Shown here: one piece after another, positions 36,992-46,400 of the stretch
Numbering within the stretch: position 1 is the stretch's first letter
How the letters are laid out: each line of letters begins with the position of its first letter
From: an uncultured Prevotellaceae bacterium
GTDB taxonomy: Bacteria > Bacteroidota > Bacteroidia > Bacteroidales > Muribaculaceae
NCBI GenBank assembly: GCA_900541935.1
Contig: UQLZ01000008.1
Location: forward strand, 1 to 62,675
DNA: 62,675 bases
Reading direction: 5' to 3'
Made by a program: the position numbers and the translations under genes
Notes under the pieces: generated by a model
Told to the model about the DNA's origin: nothing
The model's database searches: none
What the model saw: only the letters and a program-made list of their open reading frames with translations

Positions 36992-38428
36992 TTATTTATG
37001 CAATGAGAAAACGAACTCCAAGCCAGCAAATTTCCTGTTCATTGCCTGAATCTCCCCTTTATGGAAAGCAACTGCATTACGAACAATCGACAAACCCAGC
37101 CCTGTGCCTCCGTTCTTGCGGGAACGGCCTGCGTCAACACGATAAAATCGCTCAAAAATCTTGTCAAGATGCTTTTCTTCAACCCCTGCACCATTGTCAT
37201 AAAAATCAAACCAATAGTAGTCTGACGTTTCCCTCGTCATTGTTATGAATATATCTCTACCTCCTGAATATGAAACTGCATTACTAACAAGATTACGGAA
37301 AATTGCATCTACCAGTTGACGGCTGCCTCTAATGACAACATTATCTGGCACCTCTATATTAATTCGCATACGTTTTTCTATAGAATAGCCATCAATTTCT
37401 TTGCTTATTTCCTTTATAACATCAAGTATATTAACCTCCGACAAAGGCAATGAATCCTTATCATCAGTTATACGTGTTATAAGAGTAACATCTGACAAAA
37501 GATTAGTAAGCCTTACGGAATTTGCATAACCTGACTCCAGCAACTTCCGCCTAATTTTCTCATCAAGTTCATTAGACAACAATGTTTCAAAGCAGCCACT
37601 AATCGCCTGAACAGGAGTCTTCAACTCGTGATTGATATTGCTTGTTAACTGATGCTTTATGCGTATCTTTTCCTTTTCCTCAAATAGCGCTTCATCTATA
37701 CTTTTATCACGTTCTTTAGAAACACGCTTCAAATCAAGATACATTTTTACTATAACGGCAGAAACCTCCCCCAATTCATCTTTGGAAAAAACAGATACAT
37801 CATAATCTTCAATATCTCCCTTTTCAGCCTGCTCAGCAAAATGCTTGAGGCTCTTTACTTCAGAACCGATTCTCCCTAATGCAAAATATAGAATAATATT
37901 GACAATTCCTGCTATACCAAGAATTACCCAAATATATTCAAACTCACCACTCAGAATATTAGACAAGTTTAAATCGTAAGGTATCGCTGTTCTCACAATA
38001 ACACCATCTCCCGCAGTCGCAGAATAGAAATATTCTTTCCTGTCAGATTCTGATATTCGCCGAACAGTAACCCCCCTACCCGTTTCAATAGCCCTCTGAA
38101 TCTCTTGGCGATTACGGTGATTTGCTAATTTTTCGAAGTTATTGTCAAAAATAACTGTTCCATCTGTTCTAACAAGTGTTACCCTAACTTTCTCATTAGG
38201 AATACACTCATTTATCAAGTTGGTATCTATTTTTCCTTCTGTTTTATACTCGTGAAGCAAAACACGATTATATGACTGCATTTCAGCATCAAGCAAACCT
38301 ACCTTATATTCATGCTCTCTAAGGTATTGAATTGACACAAACGCAAATACAAGCATCCATAAAAATATATTAACTACCAAAAACAACCTGTTTTGATAAT
38401 TAAACAATTTCTTTAAATCCATAGCCAT
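36992..38428 (-). CDS. Membrane sensor histidine kinase (PhoR-like)
   Basis: A 478-residue sensor with transmembrane helices near 13-35 and 164-186 enclosing a periplasmic sensor region of about 125 residues, a HAMP-like linker, a HisKA domain with phospho-acceptor His267 (NINHELKTPVQ), and an HATPase_c domain with N box (RNLVSNAVSYS), G1 (DNGAGV) and G2 (GGTGLGLSIV). It autophosphorylates and passes phosphate to the response regulator. The gene overlaps the regulator by 29 bp and is followed at 16 bp by the PiT transporter; a phosphate-related signal is inferred from that context only. Confidence 0.93.
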   Translation of the reverse strand: MAMDLKKLFNYQNRLFLVVNIFLWMLVFAFVSIQYLREHEYKVGLLDAEMQSYNRVLLHEYKTEGKIDTNLINECIPNEKVRVTLVRTDGTVIFDNNFEKLANHRNRQEIQRAIETGRGVTVRRISESDRKEYFYSATAGDGVIVRTAIPYDLNLSNILSGEFEYIWVILGIAGIVNIILYFALGRIGSEVKSLKHFAEQAEKGDIEDYDVSVFSKDELGEVSAVIVKMYLDLKRVSKERDKSIDEALFEEKEKIRIKHQLTSNINHELKTPVQAISGCFETLLSNELDEKIRRKLLESGYANSVRLTNLLSDVTLITRITDDKDSLPLSEVNILDVIKEISKEIDGYSIEKRMRINIEVPDNVVIRGSRQLVDAIFRNLVSNAVSYSGGRDIFITMTRETSDYYWFDFYDNGAGVEEKHLDKIFERFYRVDAGRSRKNGGTGLGLSIVRNAVAFHKGEIQAMNRKFAGLEFVFSLHK

Positions 38429-39077
38429 AACCTTGTCGCGTTACTATATTAGATTCATATTTTCCCAATTTTTTACGCAATCGATTAATGTTAACGTCTA
38501 TTGTTCTGTCAACGACGTAAACATTCTTCTCCCAGACACATTCAAAAATCTCCTCTCGCGAAAATATCTTATCTCGGTTAGTTAAGAAAAGATGCAACAA
38601 ATCAAATTCTTTCTTGGTTAACTGAACTTCTGCCCCTTCAATAGTACAAGACTTTAACCTCAAGTCCAAAACCAAATCGCCAAAAGAAACTGTTTCACCT
38701 TGCTGTGTCCTCTTCAGCAAGCGGCGAACCCTCGCAACAAATTCCTGCATGGAGAACGGTTTACGGATATAATCATCCGCCCCTCTGTTAAAACCATCAA
38801 CAAGTGGCTCATCACTTCCCAATGCAGTACAGACAATAATAGGCACTGATTCAGTTAATGGATTCTTGCGGACCTTGGATACAAGTTCAAGTCCACTCAT
38901 TTCGCCCATCATTATATCGAAAACCATCAACGAATAGACACTCAAATCCATTTTTAGAGCCATTTCGGCTGAATATGCAACATCTACAGAATAACCTGCT
39001 ATTTCAAGGTTGATTTTCATTAAATCGCATATCGACGACTCGTCATCAACTACCAATATCCTTATTGAATTACTCAT
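38400..39077 (-). CDS. OmpR/PhoB-family response regulator
   Basis: A 225-residue two-domain regulator. The receiver domain (1-120) has acidic pocket D11-D12, phospho-acceptor Asp54 (MVFDIMMGEM), Thr/Ala switch in VCTALGSD and Lys in YIRKPF. The C-terminal winged helix (about 130-225) has the OmpR-type TKKEFDLLHLFLTNRDKIFS and VDVNINRLRKKL recognition region. First gene of the operon with the kinase and PiT transporter; likely activates or represses that operon and perhaps the TonB operon nearby, which is inference. Confidence 0.94.
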   Translation of the reverse strand: MSNSIRILVVDDESSICDLMKINLEIAGYSVDVAYSAEMALKMDLSVYSLMVFDIMMGEMSGLELVSKVRKNPLTESVPIIVCTALGSDEPLVDGFNRGADDYIRKPFSMQEFVARVRRLLKRTQQGETVSFGDLVLDLRLKSCTIEGAEVQLTKKEFDLLHLFLTNRDKIFSREEIFECVWEKNVYVVDRTIDVNINRLRKKLGKYESNIVTRQGYGYGFKEIV

Positions 39078-39096
39078 CTTTAATATTTTCTCGATG

Positions 39097-39104
39097 CAAA
39101 ATTA
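39097..39104 (-). promoter_or_regulatory. Bacteroides-type -7 element for the RR-HK-PiT operon
   Basis: Leftward TAATTTTG (39104-39097), about 20 bases upstream of the regulator ATG. No -33 at the usual distance. Confidence 0.5.
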
Positions 39105-39217
39105 AACAACATATTCCTTACCTATGTAACAAACCTGTAACGATTTTTGTTACTGCAAAAAGGGATAAAACATTAAGCGATGATTCAAAAAATATTTTAT
39201 TAATAACAAAAAATGCG

Positions 39218-39225
39218 TACCTTTG
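39218..39225 (+). promoter_or_regulatory. Bacteroides-type -7 element for tRNA-Arg(CCG)
   Basis: TACCTTTG, 10 bases upstream of the mature tRNA 5' end. Confidence 0.65.
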
Positions 39226-39235
39226 CAATATAAAC

Positions 39236-39307
39236 GCACCCATAGTTCAATGGATAGAATATCGGATTCCGGTTCCGACGATTGGGGTTCGACTCCCCAT
39301 GGGTGTA
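39236..39307 (+). tRNA. tRNA-Arg (anticodon CCG)
   Basis: A 72-nt cloverleaf: acceptor GCACCCA with TGGGTGT (first pair G.T), anticodon stem TCGGA/TCCGA with loop TTCCGGT giving anticodon CCG, T arm TGGGG/CCCCA around TTCGACT, discriminator A. CCA is not encoded. It reads CGG codons. Own promoter and terminator. Confidence 0.93.
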
Positions 39308-39314
39308 CAAGAAT

Positions 39315-39353
39315 GGGGGTGTGTCAAAATAGATTTTTGACGCACCCCCTTTT
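39315..39353 (+). terminator. Terminator of tRNA-Arg(CCG)
   Basis: A 15-bp stem (39315-39329 with 39335-39349, one G.T) with a 5-base loop, then T4. Core GGTGTGTCAAAA resembles the hairpin at 10045-10090. The following gap to 39664 is described in the findings. Confidence 0.8.
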
Positions 39354-39664
39354 AGTGCGTTATAATTGATAAACGGCAAGACACTGAGAATAAGGCCGAC
39401 AGGAGTTTGCTAACAGTAAATAACTGAGGTCGAATTTCGAAAGTAACGAAGCAGTTTGCAATTATAACACGCCACCTTTTATATTCATAAAACTTCCACA
39501 TCATTATTAGGCAATATTTGGACTCTGAATAAAATAAATAATCAAGCAAACTTGCTTGCCGCCTCTCGGTTTGTATTACTTTGACTTCGCCCAAGACAGA
39601 CTGCGGGTCGGCAGGAAAAAAACAAAAACTTTCGTTTTTATTTTTTTCTGCTCTCACCTTGCAC

Positions 39665-39672
39665 TATCTTTG
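39665..39672 (+). promoter_or_regulatory. Bacteroides-type -7 element for the hydrolase-Mur ligase-ddl operon
   Basis: TATCTTTG, 8 bases before the ATG at 39681, so the leader is very short. Confidence 0.5.
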
Positions 39673-39680
39673 CACACACA

Positions 39681-40457
39681 ATGGAAAGACAAAAACATAT
39701 TTGCGGAGTAAACTTCAATTATACCGTTGAAGGAGAGGGGAATCCGGTTATTATAATGCACGGATGGGGCTGTAACCATACAACTGTTGAAAGCATTAGC
39801 AATCACCTATCGCCCCACTTTAAGGTATATAATGTTGACTTCCCAGGCTTCGGAAAATCTTCAGAGCCGGAATTAGTTTGGGGCGTCAACGACTATGCTG
39901 TTCTCATGGAAAAGTTCTTCGCTGAAGAAAAAATAGAAAATCCTATTCTGTTGGGTCACTCTTTCGGGGGACGCATAGGAATCATCCTCGCCTCCCGTAA
40001 CAAGACACGAAAACTCATCTTAGTTGACGCGGCAGGCATCAAACCTCGCCGCTCAATGAAATATTATATTAAGGTATATTCTTATAAATTTGTAAAGCAT
40101 CTCCTGCCGCTCCTTTTCGGGAAGGTTAAGGGCGAGGAAATGCTCAACAAATACCGCAAGAAAGCGGGTTCAAGCGACTATAGCAGTGCTTCACCCAAGA
40201 TGAGACAGATAATGAGCAAGGTTGTTAACGAAGACTTACGACACCTTATGCCGAAAATCTCTTGTCCTACACTGCTTATCTGGGGGTCTAACGATACCGC
40301 CACCCCTATCTCGGACGCCAAGATTATGGAGAAACTAATACCTGACGCGGGACTTGTTGAGTTTCCTGGCGTAGGCCACTACAGTTTTCTTGAAAATCCG
40401 TTCCAATTCAGAGCGGTTCTTTCATCATTTTTAGAAAAAGACATACTGAAGAAATAG
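39681..40457 (+). CDS. Alpha/beta hydrolase
   Basis: A 258-residue cytoplasmic alpha/beta-fold hydrolase. HGWG (about 27-30) forms the oxyanion region, the nucleophile Ser lies in LGHSFGGRIG (about 93-102), the acid is probably Asp in LIWGSNDTATP (about 204-214) and the His is in VGHYSFLENP (about 237-246). Substrate unknown; esterase or amide-hydrolase activity possible. It is 4 bp upstream of a Mur ligase gene and heads an operon with that gene and ddl, so a role in cell-wall precursor metabolism is suggested by context only. Confidence 0.88.
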   Translation: MERQKHICGVNFNYTVEGEGNPVIIMHGWGCNHTTVESISNHLSPHFKVYNVDFPGFGKSSEPELVWGVNDYAVLMEKFFAEEKIENPILLGHSFGGRIGIILASRNKTRKLILVDAAGIKPRRSMKYYIKVYSYKFVKHLLPLLFGKVKGEEMLNKYRKKAGSSDYSSASPKMRQIMSKVVNEDLRHLMPKISCPTLLIWGSNDTATPISDAKIMEKLIPDAGLVEFPGVGHYSFLENPFQFRAVLSSFLEKDILKK

Positions 40458-40461
40458 AAAC

Positions 40462-42048
40462 ATGGATATTTTAACTATACTTAATTGCCTGCTCATTGCA
40501 TCTGCGGCTTTCCACCTTGCCATGCGCTACAAAGTTGACTTGCAAATGATGCAACAAAACTCTTACCGCAATAACCGTTACATACTTTGGTGGAAAACAA
40601 ACAGCGACTATGCTTCAATATCACGTATAGTTGACGTTGGCGTACTGTTACTGCTCTTCACTCCTTTTCCTTCAACTGTTACCATTCCTATTGCTTCTCT
40701 TACATTTATAATAAAAGGAATAACAATACTCAAAAAAAAACATAAAAAACCGCTGGTATTCACCAACCGCGTTTGGAGACTATATATAACCATGCTGGTT
40801 TTCTCAATCATCTTTATCTTGGGGGCAATACTCGGCGCATATCCTTTCTGGGGAATGGCAACAGGTATATCCTTAACAGTTATGTCTGCAATTTCTTGGC
40901 TTATACTTATTGCATGCAACCAAGCAATGAAACCAATTGAGAATGCCATAAACCAAATGTACTACAACGATGCGAAACGCCTGCTCGAATCAATGCCCGA
41001 TATGAAAATCATAGGAATAACAGGAAGTTACGGCAAAACAAGCACAAAGCATTACCTGCACCGCATTCTCAGCGAGCAGTTCGACGTTTTGATGACTCCC
41101 GGAAGTTTCAACACCCCAATGGGCGTTATCCGCACAATAAGAGAAATGATGAAGCCATATAATGATGTTTTCATCGTTGAAATGGGAGCAAAGCAACTCG
41201 GCGACATTAAGGAGATTTGCGACCTCGTTCACCCGGAAATAGGCATTGTTACGGCTGTTGGCGAACAGCATCTCGAATCGTTCAAGTCTATCGAAAATGT
41301 TCAAAGAACCAAGTTTGAACTTGTTGATGCACTACCGGAAAACGGATTGGCTGTTGTCAACGATGACTTTGAATACATCAGAAACCGACAAATCAGCAAC
41401 GTCAAAACATTACGATACGGCATACGTAATACAGAAAACGCCAACTTTACCGCCACCGAAATTGAGTATGATGAATACGGTACTCACTTCACTGTTTGCG
41501 GAGAGGGAAAAGAACTCCGCCTTGATACCAAACTTGTTGGCGAATGCAACATATCCAACCTTATAGGCGCAGTTATCGTTGCTATAAAATTAGGCGTTAG
41601 CGATGAAAAAATCAAATATGCAGTCAGCAAAATTGAACAGGTTGAGCACCGCCTTAATATGAAAAGAACTCCAGGCGGCGTTACAATCATCGATGATGCC
41701 TTCAACTCAAACCCTGACGGCTCAAAAATGGCACTCGACGTTCTTTCCCGCATGAAGAAAGGCAAAAGAATAGTCATTACTCCGGGTATGATTGAACTTG
41801 GCGACAAGCAGCATTACCACAATGCCAACTTTGGCGAGCATATAGCAAAATGCTGCGATATAGCAATCATCGTTGGACAATATAACCGCAACGCAATCCT
41901 TGAGGGAATCAACCGAAACGAATCTTTCTCAAATGAAAATATTATCGTTGTTGACACATTTAACGAAGCACAAACAAAACTATCAACTATAATATCAGCA
42001 GGCGATACTGTTCTATACGAAAACGACCTGCCAGACACTTTCAAATAG
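40462..42048 (+). CDS. murF: MurF-like Mur ligase with N-terminal membrane domain
   Basis: A 528-residue protein. Residues about 1-155 contain five hydrophobic segments (roughly 3-20, 55-72, 74-90, 108-128, 130-150), which ordinary cytoplasmic MurF lacks. From about 180 there is a complete Mur ligase: ATP loop GITGSYGKTS (185-194), NTPMGVIRT, VEMGAKQLGDIKEI, GEQHLESF, central-domain VEHRLNMKRTPGGVTIIDDAFNSNPDG and the C-terminal domain. The pattern matches MurF (UDP-MurNAc-tripeptide:D-Ala-D-Ala ligase), and D-Ala-D-Ala ligase is encoded next. The membrane domain and the hydrolase neighbour suggest a paralogous or specialised pathway rather than the standard dcw-cluster murF; other Mur-type amide ligases are possible. 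Confidence 0.8.
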   Translation: MDILTILNCLLIASAAFHLAMRYKVDLQMMQQNSYRNNRYILWWKTNSDYASISRIVDVGVLLLLFTPFPSTVTIPIASLTFIIKGITILKKKHKKPLVFTNRVWRLYITMLVFSIIFILGAILGAYPFWGMATGISLTVMSAISWLILIACNQAMKPIENAINQMYYNDAKRLLESMPDMKIIGITGSYGKTSTKHYLHRILSEQFDVLMTPGSFNTPMGVIRTIREMMKPYNDVFIVEMGAKQLGDIKEICDLVHPEIGIVTAVGEQHLESFKSIENVQRTKFELVDALPENGLAVVNDDFEYIRNRQISNVKTLRYGIRNTENANFTATEIEYDEYGTHFTVCGEGKELRLDTKLVGECNISNLIGAVIVAIKLGVSDEKIKYAVSKIEQVEHRLNMKRTPGGVTIIDDAFNSNPDGSKMALDVLSRMKKGKRIVITPGMIELGDKQHYHNANFGEHIAKCCDIAIIVGQYNRNAILEGINRNESFSNENIIVVDTFNEAQTKLSTIISAGDTVLYENDLPDTFK

Positions 42049-42067
42049 ACAAAACGAACAAAAGAAT

Positions 42068-43255
42068 ATGAAAACCAATGTAGCAGTCTTCTTTGGAGGA
42101 CGTTCTGTTGAACACGAAATTTCAGTAATCTCTGCATCACAGGCTATGCACGCCATGAACAGAGACAAATATAATGTAATCCCTGTATATATCTCAAAAC
42201 AAGGCAAATGGTACACGGGTGATGCACTTTTTGACGTTGCTAACTATCGCAATATGGATTCTCTTGTAACAAAGTGCGAGGAAGTATATATGCGTCCAGA
42301 ATTTGGCGACTATAACCTATACAAAGCAAAGACAAGCCTTTTCGGTTCAAAGGTAGTAACAACTGTTGACGTAGTTATCCCGGTTCTTCACGGAACGAAC
42401 GGCGAAGACGGCATCTTTGAAGGCGTTTTGGAAACAATCGGAGTGCCATTCGCCGGTTGCAACACCCTATCTTCTGCAAACGGAATGGACAAAGTCACAA
42501 TGAAGATGATTCTCAAAGACTGTGGAATACCGGTTGTTGACTATGTATGGTTTACCGACAAACAATGGTATAAGCAAAAAGATGCACTTATTGAACAGGT
42601 CGAAAGCAAAATCGGTTACCCGGTAATCATAAAGCCGGCAAACTTAGGGTCAAGTGTTGGCATCAGCAAAGCCGCTTCAAGAGAAGAACTCATTGAAAGC
42701 GTTGAAAATGCAGAAAAATTCTCCACCCGTATCATCGTTGAAGATATGGTTGAGAACCTCAAGGAAATTAATTGCTCAGTACTCGGCGACTGCGACGAAT
42801 ACCAAATGTCAATCCTTGAAGAACCTATCAAGTCTGGCGACTTCCTTTCTTACGAAGACAAATATATGGGTGGCACAAAAACCACACAAGGCATGCAGGC
42901 TTCACAAAAAAGAATCCCGGCAGACCTTTCAAAAGAAATGACAGAAAGAATCCAGTTCCTCGCAGGAGAGACATTCCGCGTTCTCTCATGTCACGGCGTT
43001 AGCCGCGTTGACGTTATCGTTGACGGAAAAACAAACGAAATTTTCGTAAACGAAATCAACACCATACCAGGCTCATTGTCATTCTACCTATGGGAAGCGA
43101 CTGGCATATCATTCGACAAATTGATGGACAAACTCGTTCAACTCGCCCTTAAACGCAAAAGAGAAGCAGGACTAAAGACAACAAACTTTGACCAAAACAT
43201 CTTCAACCTTTCAGGAGGTACAAAAGGCGGAATGAAAATGGGAACCAAAAAATAA
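42068..43255 (+). CDS. ddl: D-alanine--D-alanine ligase
   Basis: ATP-grasp ligase making the D-Ala-D-Ala dipeptide for peptidoglycan. The 395 residues begin VAVFFGGRSVEHEISVISA (family signature), contain HGTNGEDGIFEGVLE, ATP-grasp KPANLGSSVGISKA and the C-terminal signature VNEINTIPGSLSFYLWEATG. The substrate loop reads FLSYEDKYMGG, with the Tyr typical of D-Ala-D-Ala rather than D-Ala-D-Lac ligases. It is about 50-70 residues longer than many Ddl proteins, closer in layout to the Clostridia/Van-type branch. Third gene of the hydrolase-Mur ligase-ddl operon, closed by a long hairpin terminator. Confidence 0.93.
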   Translation: MKTNVAVFFGGRSVEHEISVISASQAMHAMNRDKYNVIPVYISKQGKWYTGDALFDVANYRNMDSLVTKCEEVYMRPEFGDYNLYKAKTSLFGSKVVTTVDVVIPVLHGTNGEDGIFEGVLETIGVPFAGCNTLSSANGMDKVTMKMILKDCGIPVVDYVWFTDKQWYKQKDALIEQVESKIGYPVIIKPANLGSSVGISKAASREELIESVENAEKFSTRIIVEDMVENLKEINCSVLGDCDEYQMSILEEPIKSGDFLSYEDKYMGGTKTTQGMQASQKRIPADLSKEMTERIQFLAGETFRVLSCHGVSRVDVIVDGKTNEIFVNEINTIPGSLSFYLWEATGISFDKLMDKLVQLALKRKREAGLKTTNFDQNIFNLSGGTKGGMKMGTKK

Positions 43256-43269
43256 CGATAAATAATAAG

Positions 43270-43314
43270 AAAAATAGGAAAAGACTGCAAAATTTGCAGT
43301 CTTTTCCTATTTTT
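43270..43314 (+). terminator. Long perfect-hairpin terminator after ddl
   Basis: A 22-bp perfect inverted repeat around position 43292, ending in TATTTTT. It can act in either direction. Confidence 0.85.
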
Positions 43315-43360
43315 AACCTCTGATTTTAAAAAGTTATTTCCTCTTGAAAGAAAAATGTTG

Positions 43361-43368
43361 TAACTTTG
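43361..43368 (+). promoter_or_regulatory. Bacteroides-type -7 element for ileS
   Basis: TAACTTTG, 32 bases upstream of the ATG at 43401. It lies downstream of the earlier in-frame ATG at 43344, which rules that start out. Confidence 0.6.
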
Positions 43369-43400
43369 CAAAAAATTTTCAGGATTTAGATTATTATCCT

Positions 43401-46400
43401 ATGAAACAAAAATTTAACGAATACAACAGTTTTAATCTGTCAGACATCAATAAAGAAGTCCTCAACAAATGGGATGAGGAAAAAGTATTTGCTGCAAGCA
43501 TGAAAGAACGCGAAGGTTGCCCTTCATTCGTATTTTACGAAGGTCCTCCTTCTGCAAACGGTATGCCGGGTATCCACCACGTTATGGCTCGTACCATAAA
43601 AGATATCTTCTGCCGTTATAAAACGATGAAAGGCTTTCACGTCAAGCGTAAAGCAGGATGGGACACTCATGGACTTCCTGTAGAACTTGGCGTAGAGAAA
43701 AACCTCGGCATTACAAAAGAAGACATCGGCAAAAAAATCTCTGTCGATGATTACAACTCTGCTTGCCGCAAGGAAGTAATGAAATATACAAAAGAGTGGG
43801 AAGACCTTACTCACAAAATGGGCTATTGGGTTGACACCAAGGACCCATATATCACTTACGATAACAGATACATAGAATCAGTATGGTGGTTGTTGCAACA
43901 AATCTACAACAAGGGCTACCTTTATAAAGGCTACACTATCCAACCATACTCTCCGGCTGCAGGTACTGGCTTGAGTTCTCACGAACTTAACCAACCGGGT
44001 TGCTACCGCGACGTTAAGGATACAACTTGCGTTGCTCAATTCCTTATAAAAGAGCCGAAACCGGAAATGGCACAATGGGGTACTCCATACTTCCTTGCTT
44101 GGACAACTACTCCTTGGACATTACCTTCAAATACAGCACTTTGCGTTGGTCCTAAGATTGACTACGTTGCTGTTCAAACATATAACGCTTATTCTGGTGA
44201 AAAAATCACAGTCGTTTTAGCAAAACCACTTCTCTACAACCACTTTAACAAGAAGGCTGAAGAGTTGAGCCTTGAAGACTACAAGCCAGGTGACAAACTC
44301 GTTCCATTCAAAGTTGTTGGCGAATACAAAGGTCCGGAACTTGTTGGAATGAAATACGAGCAACTCTTTCCATGGGTAAAACCTGTTGAAACAGACGAAA
44401 ACGGCAACTGGACACCGGCAGAAGATAAAGCATTCCGTGTTATCGCAGGTGACTACGTAACAACAGAAGACGGTACTGGTATCGTTCACATTGCTCCAAC
44501 TTTCGGTGCTGATGACGCATTCGTTGCAAAACAAGCAGGTATCCCTTCTCTCTTCATGATTAACAAGAAGGGCGAAACAAGACCAATGGTTGACTTCACA
44601 GGTAAATTCTTCCTAACAGAAGAACTCGACGAAAAATTCGTTGCAGACTGTGTAAACATTGACCTTTACAAAGCACACGAAGGAAACTGGGTTAAGAACG
44701 CATACGACCCACAATTCACCGTTAACAACCGATACGATGAAGAAGCAGCACAAAAGGCTGAAAACCTCGACATCGTGCTTTGTATGGAATTGAAGCAAGA
44801 CAAGAAAGTATTCAAGATAGAGAAACACGTCCACAACTATCCACACTGCTGGAGAACAGACAAACCTGTCCTCTACTACCCTCTTGACAGTTGGTTCATC
44901 AAAACTACCGCATCTCGCGACAGACTAATCGAACTCAACAAGCAAATCAACTGGAAACCGCAGTCAACAGGTACTGGACGTTTCGGCAAATGGCTGGAAA
45001 ACCTTAACGACTGGAACCTTTCACGAAGCAGATACTGGGGTACACCTCTCCCAATTTGGAGAAGTGAAGACGGAACTGCAGAAAAGTGCATCGGCAGCGT
45101 TGAGGAGCTTTACAACGAAATCGAAAAGGCAGTTGCAGCAGGCGTTATGACTTCAAACCCTTACAAGGATAAAGGTTTCATCCCTGGAGTATATACAGCA
45201 GAAAACTACGACAAAATAGACTTGCACAGACCGTACGTTGACGACATCGTATTGGTTTCTGACAACGGCGCTCCTATGAAGAGAGAATTGGACCTTATCG
45301 ACGTTTGGTTCGATTCAGGTTCAATGCCATACGCACAAATCCACTATCCTTTCGAAAACAAAGAAGCATTCGACAATAAGGAAGTATTCCCAGCAGACTT
45401 CATTGCTGAAGGCGTTGACCAGACTCGCGGATGGTTCTTCACTCTTCACGCTATCGCTGGTATGATATTCGATAACGTTTCTTACAAATCAGTTATCTCA
45501 AACGGTCTTGTTCTTGACAAGAACGGTAACAAAATGTCAAAACGTCTTGGTAATGCAGTTGACCCATTCGGCTCAATCGAAAAGAACGGAACAGACCCAT
45601 TACGCTGGTACATGATTTCAAACTCATCACCATGGGATAACTTGAAATTTGACGAAGCAGGTGTTGCTGAAGTAAGCCGCAAATTCTTCGGAACACTTTA
45701 CAATACATATTCATTCTTTGCACTTTATGCAAACGTTGACGGATTCGACAATTCAGCAGAACAAATCGAATACAGCAAACGTCCGGAAATCGACAGATGG
45801 ATTCTTTCACTACTCGGTTCTCTTATCAAGGAAGTAGAAAGCGACCTCGATGACTACGAACCGACAAAGGCAGCAAGAGCAATCTCTGAATTTGTAACCG
45901 ACAACCTAAGCAACTGGTACGTCAGACTAAACAGAACACGCTTCTGGAGAGGTGAAATGACAGAAGACAAATTATCAGCATACCAAACTCTTTACAAGTG
46001 CTTGGAAACTGTTGCTTTGTTGATTGCACCATTCTCACCATTCTATGCTGACAAACTATACAGAGACTTGACACTCGCAACAACAGGCGAAGAGAAATCT
46101 GTTCACTTGGCATTCTTCCCGAAGGCTGACGACGTTATCGACAAGCACCTCGAAGAAGAAATGAAGTTTGCACAAGATATCACTTCAATGGTACTCGCAT
46201 TGCGCCGCAAGGCAAACCTCAAAGTTCGTCAACCGTTGATGGCAATCATGATTCCTGTTATCGATAACGAACAAAAGGAAACAATCGATGCTATGAGCCA
46301 ATTGATTATGGGCGAAGTTAACGTTAAGGAAATTCGCTACGTCCGCTCAGAAGACGGCATTCTTGTAAAGAAAGTTAAGCCAGACTTCAAGAAATTAGGC

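Noticed and set aside
42068..43255. Vancomycin-type D-Ala-D-Lac ligase
   Set aside because: The substrate loop keeps the Tyr typical of D-Ala-D-Ala ligases and there is no vanH or vanX neighbour.
43344..43400. Earlier ATG for ileS at 43344
   Set aside because: The -7 promoter element lies downstream of it (43361-43368), so it would not be in the transcript.
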